DNA from: Hyphomicrobium sp. | GTDB taxonomy: Bacteria; Pseudomonadota; Alphaproteobacteria; Rhizobiales; Hyphomicrobiaceae | Assembly (NCBI GenBank): GCA_016793445.1 | Contig: JAEUME010000016.1 | Coordinates: 1-64,000 of the forward strand | Length of the DNA stretch: 64,000 bases | Reading direction: 5' to 3' | In this document: one piece after another, positions 10,768 to 19,865 of the stretch | Position numbering within the stretch: position 1 is the first letter of the stretch | Layout of the letters: each line of letters opens with the position of its first letter | The notes under the pieces: model-generated | What the model was told of the DNA's origin: nothing | Databases searched by the model: none | What the model saw: only the letters and a program-made list of their open reading frames with translations | Program-made: the position numbers and the translations under genes

Positions 10768-11457
10768 GTGTTCGACCTCAAGCTTTCAGCAGTCGCGTTC
10801 TCGCGCCGTGCGGTACTCAATCTTGCCGCCAGCGCCGCCGTGGCCGGCTTGCTGGTGTCCATGCTGCCGGGCAGCGCGATCGCCCAGCGCCAGAAGGGCC
10901 CCGCCGAGGTGCCCGTCGAGGAATTGATGAAGCCTGGCGTGCTGGCGGATGTTTCCCTAGGACCGGCCGATGCGAAGGTCACGGTCGTGGAATATGCCTC
11001 GCTCACCTGCCCCCATTGCGCGCACTTCACCAATCAGGTGTTCCCCGACTTCCGCAAGAAGTATATCGACACCGGCAAGGTTCACTACATCTTCCGCGGC
11101 TTCGCGCTCAACCCGCTCGATCAGGCCGCGCAGATGCTCGTGCAGTGCCTGGGCGGTGAAAAGCGCCTGAGCATGATCGAAGTCTTCTTTGCCAAGCAGG
11201 CCGACTGGGCAGCCACCAGCGGCAACCCGGTGCCCAAGCTGTTCGACCTCGCCAAGCAGGCAGGCTTCACCCAGGAATCGTTTGACGCCTGTCTCAAGGA
11301 TCAGAAGCTGCTCGACAATCTCGAGGCCGACCGCAAGCACGCCAGCGAAACTTTCGGCATCAGCTCGACACCGACCTTCTTCATCAACGGCAAGCGACTT
11401 CAGGAAACGCCGACAATCGAGGCCTTCGACAAGGTCATCGAGCCGCTTTTGAAGTAA
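10768..11457 (+). CDS. DsbA family thiol:disulfide oxidoreductase (first copy)
   Basis: Periplasmic thioredoxin-fold protein. The frame is open from an ATG at 10741, but GTG at 10768 has the better ribosome binding site (AAAGGAG) and gives a clean signal peptide. That peptide carries a twin-arginine-like SRRAVLNLAAS motif followed by a hydrophobic core and an AIAQ cleavage site, so Tat export is possible. The mature part contains YASLTCPHCAHF with the CPHC redox pair and the cis-proline loop STPTFFING. Together with the next gene it forms a tandem pair just upstream of smc. Substrates are unknown; oxidative folding of envelope proteins is the family role. Note the many cysteines in the nearby secreted proteins. 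Confidence 0.92.
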   Translation: MFDLKLSAVAFSRRAVLNLAASAAVAGLLVSMLPGSAIAQRQKGPAEVPVEELMKPGVLADVSLGPADAKVTVVEYASLTCPHCAHFTNQVFPDFRKKYIDTGKVHYIFRGFALNPLDQAAQMLVQCLGGEKRLSMIEVFFAKQADWAATSGNPVPKLFDLAKQAGFTQESFDACLKDQKLLDNLEADRKHASETFGISSTPTFFINGKRLQETPTIEAFDKVIEPLLK

Positions 11458-11488
11458 CCGTGGTGTCGTCGTTCAACCGGCAGGCTTG

Positions 11489-12289
11489 ATGTCGAAAAAG
11501 ATCCTCCGCGCCGCACTCCTGGCAATTGCACTTCCGCTTGCGGGATGCGGGGCGGACGGCTTGCCGCCTGTTACAAGCGTGAGCAAGGATGGCCCGGCCG
11601 CTGGCGGAGCCTTCCCCGCCGAGGGTACCAAGACCGAAGGCATGCCCGCCCCATTTGGCGAGCCTCAAACGGCAGCGGCCGCGCGCGACGTCATCGCTGC
11701 GCCGAGCGTTTCCGACGTGATGGCCCCGAGCCCCTTGCCGGAAATGTCCTGGGGCAGCGAGACAGCGCCCGTCACCATCGTTCAGTACGCATCGTTGACC
11801 TGCCCGTACTGCCGGCGCTTCCACAAGGATGTTTTTCCACAGCTTAAGAGCACCTATATCGACACAGGTAAGGTGCGCTACATCCTGCGGGAATTCCCGA
11901 TCGGCAAGACCTCGGGCGCGGCCACGATCGCGTTACGCTGTGCTCCACCTGAGAAATATCTGGATCTTTACGGCCGCTTTCTCGATCAGCAGCCTGCCTG
12001 GGTATCCCAAGAGGTGCGACTGGACGCGATTTACGCTGTCGCACAACAGGTGGGGATGACCAGAGCCGAGTTTGACGCTTGCCGTGAGAATCACGTCATG
12101 ATCGAGAATCTCAAGTGGGTCAAAGAGCGTGGGCGCAAGCTCGGCATCATCGGCACGCCGAACTTCTTTGTCGGCAACAAGCTCTACAAGAGCGTGCTGA
12201 CGATGGACGATATCCGCGCGTTGGTGGAGCAGCCGCAGCAGAATGGTGATGCGGCGGCAATGGCAGCGCCACCGGCTCGCGCTGACTGA
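11489..12289 (+). CDS. DsbA family thiol:disulfide oxidoreductase, lipoprotein (second copy)
   Basis: A 266-residue second thioredoxin-fold protein 31 bp downstream of the first. The N-terminus (ALPLAGCGAD) has a lipobox with Cys near residue 21, so it should be membrane-anchored in the periplasm, unlike its soluble neighbour. A 55-residue linker precedes the DsbA domain, which has YASLTCPYCRRFHKDVFPQ (CPYC redox pair) and the cis-proline loop IGTPNFFVGN. CPYC and CPHC differ in the dipeptide that tunes redox potential, suggesting different roles. The TTG just upstream at 11486 is an alternative start that adds one residue. Likely co-transcribed with the first copy and possibly smc. Confidence 0.92.
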   Translation: MSKKILRAALLAIALPLAGCGADGLPPVTSVSKDGPAAGGAFPAEGTKTEGMPAPFGEPQTAAAARDVIAAPSVSDVMAPSPLPEMSWGSETAPVTIVQYASLTCPYCRRFHKDVFPQLKSTYIDTGKVRYILREFPIGKTSGAATIALRCAPPEKYLDLYGRFLDQQPAWVSQEVRLDAIYAVAQQVGMTRAEFDACRENHVMIENLKWVKERGRKLGIIGTPNFFVGNKLYKSVLTMDDIRALVEQPQQNGDAAAMAAPPARAD

Positions 12290-12360
12290 GCGCATCGCCT
12301 GGTCGCGCGCTGTCTCTTAACCCCTCAAACGGTGTCGTGCGCGGGTTCTGAGGACCGGAA

Positions 12361-15300
12361 ATGAAAATTACGCGACTGCGGTTGCTGGGCTTCAAGTCGT
12401 TCGTCGAACCCACCGAGCTTTTGATCGAGCCTGGTCTTACCGGCGTCGTGGGCCCCAACGGGTGCGGAAAATCGAACCTCCTTGAAGCGCTCCGCTGGGT
12501 GATGGGCGAGACGTCTCACAAATCCATGCGTGCGGCCGCCATGGACGACGTGATCTTCTCCGGCACGACCAGCCGCCCCGCGCGTAACAGCGCCGAAGTC
12601 ACCATGTTTCTCGACAATTCGGCACGTCAGGCTCCCGCCGAGTTCAACGCTGACGACGTGCTGGAAATCACCCGCCGCATCGAGCGCGAGGCGGGCTCTG
12701 CCTACCGCATCAATGGCAAGGAGGTGCGCGCGCGCGACGTCAAAGTGCTGTTTGAGGACGCCTCGACCGGCGCGCGATCGCCCGCTCTCGTTCGCCAGGG
12801 CCAGATCGGCGAGATCGTCAATTCCAAGCCCGAGCAGCGCCGCCGCATTCTGGAAGACGCCGCGGGCATTGCGGGTCTCCATACCCGCCGCCACGAAGCG
12901 GAACTGCGCTTGAAATCCGCCGAGGCCAACCTTGCGCGCCTCAATGACATCCTCGGCCAGATGAACTCTCAGGCGGAGAGCCTGAAACGGCAGGCGCGGC
13001 AGGCGCGCCGCTACAAGGAGATTTCTACCGAGATCCGCAAGGCAGAGGCACTTCTGCTGCACTTGGCCTGGAGCACGGCGCAAGAGTCGGTGATGAACGA
13101 AGAAAGTGCGCTTGCGCAAGCCATGACGCAACTTGGCGCCGCCGCGGAATCCGATGCGAAGGCCTTCAATCATGAAGTCGCGCTGGCGGAAACCGTGCCC
13201 CCCTTGCGCGAACAGGAGGCCGTTAAAGCCGCCGCGCTCGCGCGTCTCAAAATCGAACGTGAGAACGTCGATCGGGAAGCCCAGCGTGCGATGAGCCGCG
13301 CCAAGGAACTGGAAGCGCGCGCACGTCAGCTTGAAACCGATATCACCCGCGAGAACGGCTTCATCCGCGAAGCTCTGGAGACGCTCGTTCGCCTGGAGGC
13401 CGACCTTGAGGCCCAGCGCGAAGCCGAGATGACCGAGAACGCGCAGGAGGAAACCGCGCGCGAGAAGGCCGAGGAAGCCGACGAGCGCCGGGGCGAAGCC
13501 GAAGCGCGCTTTGCAGAGATCACGCACAAGGCCGCGGAAGCGCGAGCCCGGTTGAAGAGCCTTGAGACCGCACTTGCGGAGCGCAAGGACATCGTCGGCA
13601 AGATTTCCCGCCAGATCGAAGGGCTCGATGCTCAGATCAGGCAGATCGAGCAGAACGCGCCCGACGCAGAGAAGCTCGCAATCATCTCTGAAACCGGACA
13701 ACGTCTGGCCGCCGAGATCAGCCAGATCGAGGCGCAGGCGCTCGCCGCCGAGGAGGCGAGCAAAGTCGCACAGTCCGAAGCCCGCGCGCGGCGCGATGAT
13801 GCGGCGCGTGTCCGCCTTGCCGCCAACGCCTTCTCCACCGAGCGCGAAACGATTGCCAAACTGCTGTCGCCCGCCAACCAAGGCGAATTCCCTCCAGTCA
13901 TCGATCAAGTCCGCGTCGCACCCGGTTACGAGACCGCGCTTGGTGCAGCTCTTGGCGACGACCTGGACGCGCCAGTCGCGCCGGAGGCGAGCATCCACTG
14001 GCGCACCCTCGATATTGGCCTGGAGGACCATGCGCTGCCTGCGGACGCCGAACCGCTGGTCATGCACGTGGAGGCTCCGCCGGAGTTGACGCGCCGGCTG
14101 CGCCAGATCGGCGTCATCGCGCGTGAGCAGGGCGGACGGCTGCAACCGCACTTGAAGCCCGGCCAGCGGCTCGTCTCGCGTGAGGGTGATCTGTGGCGTT
14201 GGGACGGCTTTGTTGCCGCCGCCCATGGCGTCACGCCCGCAGCCCAGCGGCTGGCCCACAAGAACCGCTTGCTGGAGCTGGATCGCAGGGCCGCCGAGGT
14301 TTTGGCGCAAGCCAAGGATAGGATCGATGCCGAGCGGGCTGCCGCCGAGGCCGCCCAGCGTGCGGAAGCCGAGGAGCGCCGCCTGCGCCAGCTCTGGCGC
14401 GAAAAACAGGGTGAGCTCGCCAAGATCCGCGAGCAACTGACCGTACTGGAGAAAGGCGCGCGCGAAGCCGACACGCGCCTTGCCGCCGTCAATGCCCAGC
14501 GCGCGCGCGCCGATGAGGAACTGACACATGCACAGTCCCGCCATGTCGAGATCGAGGCGCAGATCGTAACGTTGAGCGAAGGCGAGGATCTGGAGCCGCA
14601 GTTGCGCGAAGCCCAAGGCGGGGCCGAGACGGCGCGCAAGGCCGTCTCGGAAGCCCGCGTGCTGCTGGCAAGCCTGGAGCGCGACCGTCAGATCCGCGCC
14701 GAGCGCATTCGCCATGTCACGGCCGACGTCACACGTTGGAAGGGCCGGCAGGAGAACGCCAAGACCCAAATCGAAACTCTCACCGCGCGGCTGGAAGAAA
14801 CGCGCGGAGAACTCGAAACCTACGCCGATCTGCCCGAGAGGATCGCCAAGCACCGCGAGACGCTGCTGTCGGAACTTTCGCGTGCCGAAAGCGAGCGCCA
14901 GGAGGCTGCCGACAAGCTCGTGGAGGCGGAAGCTGCCATGAAAGCAGCAACGCAGGCGCTGCGCACAGCGCAGACTTCAGTCGCCACCGCACGCGAAGCA
15001 AAAGCGCGCATCGAAGCCAGGCTTGAAAACGCGCGCCAGCGCCGCCAGGACGAGGCGCGCCGCATCCGCGAAACCTTCGAGGTCGCGCCGGAGGGGTGCT
15101 TGGCGCTCGCAGCGCTCGAAGCCGGCGTGGGGCTGCCCGCCCTTGCCGATGTCGACCGTCAGCTCACGAGGCTGAAGACGGACCGCGAACGGCTCGGCGG
15201 CGTCAACCTGCAGGCCGACGAAGACCTCAACGAGCTGTCGGCGCAACTGGACAGCATGCAAAACGAGCGCAACGACGTCGAGCAGTCCATCGCCAAATTG

Positions 15301-15822
15301 CGCGGCGCCATCGGGCAACTCAATAAGGAGGGCAAGGCGCGGCTGGACGAGGCCTTCAAGACCGTCAACGCTCATTTTGAACGCCTGTTCACGCATCTCT
15401 TCGGCGGCGGCGAGGCACGCCTGGAAATGATCGAGAGCCCCGAAGATCCTCTTGAGGGCGGGCTTGAGATCATCGCCAAACCGCCGGGCAAGAAGCCCGC
15501 AACGCTATCGCTGCTGTCGGGCGGCGAGCAGACCTTGACGGCGCTGTCGCTGATCTTCGCGGTGTTTCTGACCAATCCCTCGCCCATCTGTGTGCTGGAT
15601 GAGGTCGACGCGCCGCTCGACGATGCCAACGTGGATCGCTTCTGCCGCCTGATGGAGCATATGGCGACCGATACCGACACGCGCTTCCTGGTGATCACCC
15701 ACCATCCCATGACCATGGCCCGCATGAACCGCCTTTTCGGAGTCACCATGGCCGAGAAGGGCGTCTCGCAGCTCGTGTCGGTCGATCTCCAGACCGCGCA
15801 AAGCTTCCGCGAAGCCGTCTAG
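12361..15822 (+). CDS. smc: Chromosome segregation ATPase SMC
   Basis: Structural-maintenance-of-chromosomes ATPase that compacts and segregates the nucleoid with ScpA/ScpB. At 1153 residues it is full-length. The N-terminal head has Walker A GPNGCGKSN at residues 31-39. Long charged coiled coils (about 170-470 and 640-1000) flank a hinge at about 490-620. The C-terminal head carries the ABC signature LSGGEQTLTALSLIFAVF, Walker B PICVLDEVDAPLDDANV and the terminal H-loop region FLVITHHPMTMARM. The position directly after dsbA genes is conserved in Hyphomicrobiales. scpA and scpB are not in the window. Large antisense open frames over this gene are composition artefacts. Confidence 0.98.
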   Translation: MKITRLRLLGFKSFVEPTELLIEPGLTGVVGPNGCGKSNLLEALRWVMGETSHKSMRAAAMDDVIFSGTTSRPARNSAEVTMFLDNSARQAPAEFNADDVLEITRRIEREAGSAYRINGKEVRARDVKVLFEDASTGARSPALVRQGQIGEIVNSKPEQRRRILEDAAGIAGLHTRRHEAELRLKSAEANLARLNDILGQMNSQAESLKRQARQARRYKEISTEIRKAEALLLHLAWSTAQESVMNEESALAQAMTQLGAAAESDAKAFNHEVALAETVPPLREQEAVKAAALARLKIERENVDREAQRAMSRAKELEARARQLETDITRENGFIREALETLVRLEADLEAQREAEMTENAQEETAREKAEEADERRGEAEARFAEITHKAAEARARLKSLETALAERKDIVGKISRQIEGLDAQIRQIEQNAPDAEKLAIISETGQRLAAEISQIEAQALAAEEASKVAQSEARARRDDAARVRLAANAFSTERETIAKLLSPANQGEFPPVIDQVRVAPGYETALGAALGDDLDAPVAPEASIHWRTLDIGLEDHALPADAEPLVMHVEAPPELTRRLRQIGVIAREQGGRLQPHLKPGQRLVSREGDLWRWDGFVAAAHGVTPAAQRLAHKNRLLELDRRAAEVLAQAKDRIDAERAAAEAAQRAEAEERRLRQLWREKQGELAKIREQLTVLEKGAREADTRLAAVNAQRARADEELTHAQSRHVEIEAQIVTLSEGEDLEPQLREAQGGAETARKAVSEARVLLASLERDRQIRAERIRHVTADVTRWKGRQENAKTQIETLTARLEETRGELETYADLPERIAKHRETLLSELSRAESERQEAADKLVEAEAAMKAATQALRTAQTSVATAREAKARIEARLENARQRRQDEARRIRETFEVAPEGCLALAALEAGVGLPALADVDRQLTRLKTDRERLGGVNLQADEDLNELSAQLDSMQNERNDVEQSIAKLRGAIGQLNKEGKARLDEAFKTVNAHFERLFTHLFGGGEARLEMIESPEDPLEGGLEIIAKPPGKKPATLSLLSGGEQTLTALSLIFAVFLTNPSPICVLDEVDAPLDDANVDRFCRLMEHMATDTDTRFLVITHHPMTMARMNRLFGVTMAEKGVSQLVSVDLQTAQSFREAV

Positions 15823-15967
15823 GCCTATAAGGATCTGGAAGGACTTCCCGATCCCCTGCGCGCGATCGTTGGACGGCGCTATGAAGACCTGAAATTCGGG
15901 AACGAACTACCAATCCTCGGCGTTATCCCTCCTGATCCTATGCATAGAAATCAGGAAGGGCACCGCC

Positions 15968-16294
15968 ATGAACGCAAATCGCTCACCTGAGCCGAAAACC
16001 GTTCTTACGCCCACCGAAGCCCGACAGGGTTCGCGGCGGGTCATGAATCTCCGGGTTCTGGTCGTTTCCCTCGTCCTGCTGGGCGTCCTGGGTCTGGCTC
16101 TGACGGCGGCTTTTGCCCCTGAAGAGGAAGCGCAGGTCGAAAAGACCGCAACAGAGACCGTGGCGCCGCCGCCATCGGCTCCTCAGACGGCCACGGAGGC
16201 TGCTCCTGCCGCGCCAGCCGCACCGCCGGCTGAGGCGCCTGCGCCGCCTCCGGCTGGAGCGACGCCGGCCCCATCGGGCGCCACAAATCCGTAG
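15968..16294 (+). CDS. Hypothetical single-pass membrane protein, Ala/Pro-rich tail
   Basis: A 108-residue protein with a 25-residue polar N-terminus, one membrane segment (VLVVSLVLLGVLGLALTAAF, about residues 30-49) and a C-terminal half made almost only of Ala, Pro, Glu and Thr, predicted disordered and periplasmic. A strong ribosome binding site (AGGAAGGG) lies 6 bases before the ATG. The 5' region contains an imperfect inverted repeat (CCCTCCTGAT at 15927-15936, ATCAGGAAGGG at 15950-15960) that would pair with this ribosome binding site. No family recognised. The gene lies between smc and the atp operon on the same strand. Confidence 0.7.
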   Translation: MNANRSPEPKTVLTPTEARQGSRRVMNLRVLVVSLVLLGVLGLALTAAFAPEEEAQVEKTATETVAPPPSAPQTATEAAPAAPAAPPAEAPAPPPAGATPAPSGATNP

Positions 16295-16457
16295 TGCCCT
16301 GCGCAGAGAAGCCGCGGCAACGATTTTCGGGTTGAATCTCAGTCGGGCGGGGTTGCCCCGGCAGGCCTAAAAACCGCCATCCCCTGATGGCCCAGCCTGC
16401 CCGGCCCCTGCGCGGTTTCGCCGTACCAAACGGGCTCTCCGTCCGGGGGGCGTTTCC

Positions 16458-16486
16458 TTGACACCCCTCCCCCCCGTAACTATGGT
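16458..16486 (+). promoter_or_regulatory. Sigma-70-like promoter of the atp operon
   Basis: A perfect -35 box TTGACA at 16458-16463, then a 17-bp spacer, then a -10-like TATGGT at 16481-16486. It ends 60 bp before the atpI start, in a non-coding gap, on the same strand as the operon. This is the clearest housekeeping-type promoter I found in the window. Confidence 0.6.
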
Positions 16487-16546
16487 GCCGCCCGTCGATA
16501 TATCCGACGAGTGTGAATTCCCGCATCTATTCGGACGGACCAAGCC

Positions 16547-16960
16547 ATGTCTGGTGAAGGCAAGGGCCAAGAGCCTGGACGTGGTGAAATCAGTCCCGAG
16601 GATCGCGAAGCCATCCGGCGACGCTCCCTAGACATTGGCCGAAAGCTGGACGCCGTCAAAGCGCGCGCCCGCAAGGACGATGATGACGAGGAGAATCGCC
16701 GGCGGGGCGCCGCATTCGGACAGGCTTTTCGCTACGCAGCCGAGCTTGTGGTAGGCGTGGCCGTCGGAGGATTTATCGGCTGGCTCTTGGACCAGCAGTT
16801 GGGTTCGGCGCCATGGATGCTGGTTTTGTTTGTTATCCTCGGCTTCGCAGCGGGTCTCTTGAATGTGATCCGCGCGGCTCAAAGGGCCCAGGCGGAAAAC
16901 GCCCCCTTGCAGAAGGCGGCGCCCTCCGTGGCGGATGACGACGACGAGAAGGACAACTAG
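16547..16960 (+). CDS. atpI: ATP synthase protein I
   Basis: A 137-residue accessory membrane protein encoded first in the F0 operon, thought to assist c-ring assembly or Mg2+ supply. A highly charged cytoplasmic N-terminus of about 60 residues is followed by two membrane helices (ELVVGVAVGGFIGWLLDQQL and MLVLFVILGFAAGLLNVIRA) with a short loop between, then an acidic C-terminus. The GWLLDQQLGSAPWM loop is typical of alphaproteobacterial AtpI. The atpB start follows 9 bp later, so the genes are co-transcribed from the promoter at 16458. Confidence 0.92.
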   Translation: MSGEGKGQEPGRGEISPEDREAIRRRSLDIGRKLDAVKARARKDDDDEENRRRGAAFGQAFRYAAELVVGVAVGGFIGWLLDQQLGSAPWMLVLFVILGFAAGLLNVIRAAQRAQAENAPLQKAAPSVADDDDEKDN

Positions 16961-16969
16961 GGGGTCACC

Positions 16970-17722
16970 TTGGCTGCTGAAGGCGCGCACGAAGATCACG
17001 GTCCGATCGCTCAGTTCAAGATCAACAAGATCTATGATCTGAACCTCTTCGGCTACGACGTCTCCTTCACGAACTCCTCGCTGTTCATGGTGCTCGCGCT
17101 GGCCGTCATCTTGGCCTTTCTTCTGTTCGCCTCGCGCGACCGTTCGATGGTACCCAGCCGCCTTCAGTCGATGGCGGAACTCGTCTACGAATTTATCGCC
17201 AAGATGGTGAAGGACAACCTCGGCCCCGAGGGCATGAAGTATTTCCCCTGGGTGTTCTCGATCTTCATCTTCATTCTCGTTCTCAACCTGCTCGGCATGA
17301 TCCCCGGCGGGTTCACCGTGACGAGCCATATCATCGTCACCTTCGCTTTTGCTGCCATGGTCTGGCTGGTCGCCACGGGAATCGGTTTTGCCAAGCACGG
17401 TCTTGGCTATTTGAAGCTGTTCGTCCCAGAAGGCGTGCCGTTGCTTCTACTTCCGCTCATCGTCGTGATCGAGCTGATTTCCTATTTCATCCGCCCCATC
17501 AGCCATTCGGTGCGTCTCTTCGCCAACATGATGGCGGGTCACACCATGCTGAAGGTATTTGCCGGTTTTGCCGTGATGCTGCCCTGGTGGGGCAAAATCG
17601 CGCCTGCCGGCTTCATGGTGGCTTTCACCGGCTTGGAGTTGGTCGTCGCCATCCTGCAGGCCTTCATCTTCACGGTTCTCACCTGCATCTACCTCAACGA
17701 CGCGGTGAACATGCATCACTGA
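16970..17722 (+). CDS. atpB: ATP synthase F0 subunit a
   Basis: Membrane subunit forming the proton half-channels next to the c-ring. At 250 residues it has five to six membrane helices. The essential Arg is in [16 protein letters not shown] (about residue 183), and the last helices contain [21 protein letters not shown], both hallmarks of subunit a. The start is a TTG at 16970 with GGGGG immediately upstream; no better in-frame ATG exists near the N-terminus. Confidence 0.97.
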   Translation: MAAEGAHEDHGPIAQFKINKIYDLNLFGYDVSFTNSSLFMVLALAVILAFLLFASRDRSMVPSRLQSMAELVYEFIAKMVKDNLGPEGMKYFPWVFSIFIFILVLNLLGMIPGGFTVTSHIIVTFAFAAMVWLVATGIGFAKHGLGYLKLFVPEGVPLLLLPLIVVIELISYFIRPISHSVRLFANMMAGHTMLKVFAGFAVMLPWWGKIAPAGFMVAFTGLELVVAILQAFIFTVLTCIYLNDAVNMHH

Positions 17723-17796
17723 CGGTGGCAGGTGAGACGCCTTCGTGCCCCATCACACTCCAATCCAACCTATTGCAATCCAAGGGAGAGACTACA

Positions 17797-18021
17797 ATGG
17801 ACGCTCAAGCAGCTAAGTTCATCGGCGCGGGCCTTGCCTGCTTCGCTCTGATCGGCGCCGGCATCGGCATCGGCAACATCTTCGGCAACTACCTTTCGGG
17901 TGCGCTGCGCAATCCTTCGGCCGCTCCGGGCCAGTTCACGAACCTGCTCATCGGCTTTGCGCTTGCCGAAGCCACCGGCCTGTTCGGCCTGCTCGTCGCT
18001 CTGCTGATCCTCTTCGGTTGA
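17797..18021 (+). CDS. atpE: ATP synthase F0 subunit c
   Basis: A 74-residue two-helix hairpin protein that forms the rotor ring. Helix one contains the Gly-rich packing motif [11 protein letters not shown], the polar loop has RNPS, and helix two carries the proton-binding Glu in [12 protein letters not shown] (about residue 58). The start ATG is preceded by AGGGAGAG. The frame is open upstream of the ATG but that part is not coding for subunit c. Length and sequence are standard for alphaproteobacteria. Confidence 0.98.
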   Translation: MDAQAAKFIGAGLACFALIGAGIGIGNIFGNYLSGALRNPSAAPGQFTNLLIGFALAEATGLFGLLVALLILFG

Positions 18022-18061
18022 TCCCCAAGAGACGGCGTAACGACAGCAACTGGAGGGGACT

Positions 18062-18640
18062 ATGCTTGCCGGCATGACAGTGCTCGCAGCGGCCGCAGCC
18101 GAGGCAGCTACCGAAGCCGCCACCGAAGCGGCGGCTCATTCGGGTGGCGGCGGCCTGCCGCAGCTCGACGCACACACGTTCGCACCACAGCTCTTCTGGC
18201 TGGTGCTCACGTTCGGCGCGTTGTACTTCATCCTCTCCAAGATTGCGCTTCCGCGTATCGGAGAGGTTCTGGAGGAGCGCGCGGATCGTATCACGCGTGA
18301 TCTGGAAGCCGCGCAGCGCCTGAAGGATGATACCGACAAGGCGCTCGCAGACTACGAAAAGGCGCTGGCCGACGCCCGTGCCAAGGCCTCGACGATCGCA
18401 AAGGATACCCGCGAGCAGATCGCGTCGGTGACCGAGGGCAAGAAGGCGAGCGTTGAAAAGACGCTTGCCGCAAAGCTCCAGGACGCCGAGCAGCGCATCG
18501 CGGCGACCAAAACGAAGGCACTCTCTGCCGTCAACGACATCGCCGCCGATACCGCCGGCGCGGTTGTCTCCAAATTGATCGGCCAGACCGTCAGCGCAGA
18601 CGAGATCAAGAAAGCGCTGAGCGCTTCGGCAGGCAAGTGA
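18062..18640 (+). CDS. atpF': ATP synthase F0 subunit b'
   Basis: One of the two different peripheral-stalk subunits found in alphaproteobacteria and photosynthetic bacteria. An Ala-rich N-terminus of about 45 residues precedes one membrane helix (FWLVLTFGALYFILSKIALP) and then a long charged coiled coil to the C-terminus. A strong GGAGGGG ribosome binding site lies just before the ATG at 18062; an alternative ATG at 18074 would shorten it by four residues. The order b' then b matches relatives. It pairs with the next gene product as a heterodimer. Confidence 0.95.
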   Translation: MLAGMTVLAAAAAEAATEAATEAAAHSGGGGLPQLDAHTFAPQLFWLVLTFGALYFILSKIALPRIGEVLEERADRITRDLEAAQRLKDDTDKALADYEKALADARAKASTIAKDTREQIASVTEGKKASVEKTLAAKLQDAEQRIAATKTKALSAVNDIAADTAGAVVSKLIGQTVSADEIKKALSASAGK

Positions 18641-18647
18641 GGCACCT

Positions 18648-19139
18648 ATGCTAGATCCGCATAATCCGTACTTCTGGGTGCTCGTCTCCTTCATCGGTTT
18701 CGTGGCGCTGCTGGTTTACTATAAGGTTCCCGGCATCATCGGTGCTGCGCTGGACGCACGCGCCGTAGCCATCAAGGCAGAACTCGACGAGGCTAAGCGC
18801 CTTCGTGAGGAAGCCCAATCCCTGCTCAACGATTACAAGAACAAGGCGCGCGAGGCCGAAGCTGAGGCCAAGAGCATCATCGAGCAGGCCAAGCGCGAAG
18901 CAGAGGCGCTGGCGGCCGAGGGCCACAAGTCGCTGACCGAAAGCCTGGAACGCCGCTCCAAGATGGCAGAGGAAAAGATTGCCCGGGCCGAAGCGCAGGC
19001 GCTGAGCGAAGTCCGTTCGGCGGCCGTCGATGCAGCGCTTTTGGCGGCAGAAAAGATCATCGCCGGCAAGGTTTCGGGTGCCGCCGGCAGTGGCCTCATC
19101 GACGAAGCGATCAAGGATCTCAAGGGCAAGCTCAACTGA
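18648..19139 (+). CDS. atpF: ATP synthase F0 subunit b
   Basis: The second peripheral-stalk subunit, 163 residues. One N-terminal membrane helix (YFWVLVSFIGFVALLVYYKVPGI region, shown in part) is followed by a coiled coil rich in Glu, Ala and Lys and the C-terminal delta-binding part (IAGKVSGAAGSGLIDEAIKDL). It starts 7 bp after the b' stop and ends the operon just before a strong terminator. F1 genes are not in the window, as usual for alphaproteobacteria where F0 and F1 operons are separate. Confidence 0.96.
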   Translation: MLDPHNPYFWVLVSFIGFVALLVYYKVPGIIGAALDARAVAIKAELDEAKRLREEAQSLLNDYKNKAREAEAEAKSIIEQAKREAEALAAEGHKSLTESLERRSKMAEEKIARAEAQALSEVRSAAVDAALLAAEKIIAGKVSGAAGSGLIDEAIKDLKGKLN

Positions 19140-19168
19140 GCGACGCAATTTCAAGGAACGAACATCAA

Positions 19169-19195
19169 GCCGGGCACAAGCGCCCGGCTTTTTTT
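19169..19195 (+). terminator. Rho-independent terminator of the atp operon
   Basis: A 7-bp GC stem (GCCGGGC at 19169-19175, GCCCGGC at 19182-19188) with a 6-base loop followed by seven T residues, 30 bp after the atpF stop. Confidence 0.88.
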
Positions 19196-19252
19196 CTGCG
19201 ATCCCGTTGTCGGCGCGCCCTGTGATTGAACTGCCGTAAGCCGGGTCCCGCC

Positions 19253-19687
19253 TTAGCCGCCTCCGCCGGGCATTTTCATATCTTTCGCAGCCGTCTGGTT
19301 GAGCGCCGTACTGCCTGGGGTCAAGCCATTTTGCTTGAGAATATAGGCCGTGATCGCCAGCATCTGATCTTCGGGCAGTGAGCCGGGAGCGTTCGCAGGC
19401 ATATTGGCGTGCTCGAACTGATAAAAATCCTCCACCGGCCTACCACCCCATCTTTTCGCGAAATCGGGCCCCTTGAGCGCAGGCCCAAGCGCGCCGGTCA
19501 GATCGGGCCGATGACACTCCGCGCAGTGATCGTTGAAGAGTTGATGGCCTTGATCGGCTTGCGCACTGGTGAAGGAGCCGGCAGCAAGCGCCGGCGCGGC
19601 ACACGCCACCGCCAGGGCCATTACAATGAATTTGATCGAAGGATGCGGACTTGGTGTGAACTTCGCGGTCGATTTGATGTCAAACAT
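19253..19687 (-). CDS. Class I c-type cytochrome, periplasmic
   Basis: A 144-residue monoheme cytochrome c. A signal peptide (hydrophobic core FIVMALAVACAAPALAAG) precedes the heme-binding CAECH motif (about residue 58) and an axial Met candidate in HANMPANAPGSL. The C-terminus DMKMPGGGG is flexible and lies outside the usual domain. The frame is open to 19897, but ATG at 19687 gives the plausible pre-protein; the ribosome binding site is weak. The pattern resembles single-domain cytochromes that feed terminal oxidases or dehydrogenases; the partner cannot be told from context. Confidence 0.88.
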   Translation of the reverse strand: MFDIKSTAKFTPSPHPSIKFIVMALAVACAAPALAAGSFTSAQADQGHQLFNDHCAECHRPDLTGALGPALKGPDFAKRWGGRPVEDFYQFEHANMPANAPGSLPEDQMLAITAYILKQNGLTPGSTALNQTAAKDMKMPGGGG

Positions 19688-19865
19688 TGGAGGCGCGCCT
19701 CGCCGTTGAGCGTATGAACTATCGGACCAACGTTCCCCGCCCCCCTCGGTTCCTCCTTGTCCAAATTGTAAAGAGTGCTGTTGGCGCAAGCGCTGTCGAT
19801 GCCGCTTCCAAGCGCCGCGCCTGCTTTGCCACAGTCTGAACTCGGTTCGGTGACACAAGACGTGG

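Noticed and set aside
12325..14853. 842-codon open frame antisense to smc
   Set aside because: Arg/Leu/Gly-rich translation with no family likeness; it is produced by the GC-rich third positions of smc, whose protein is unmistakable.
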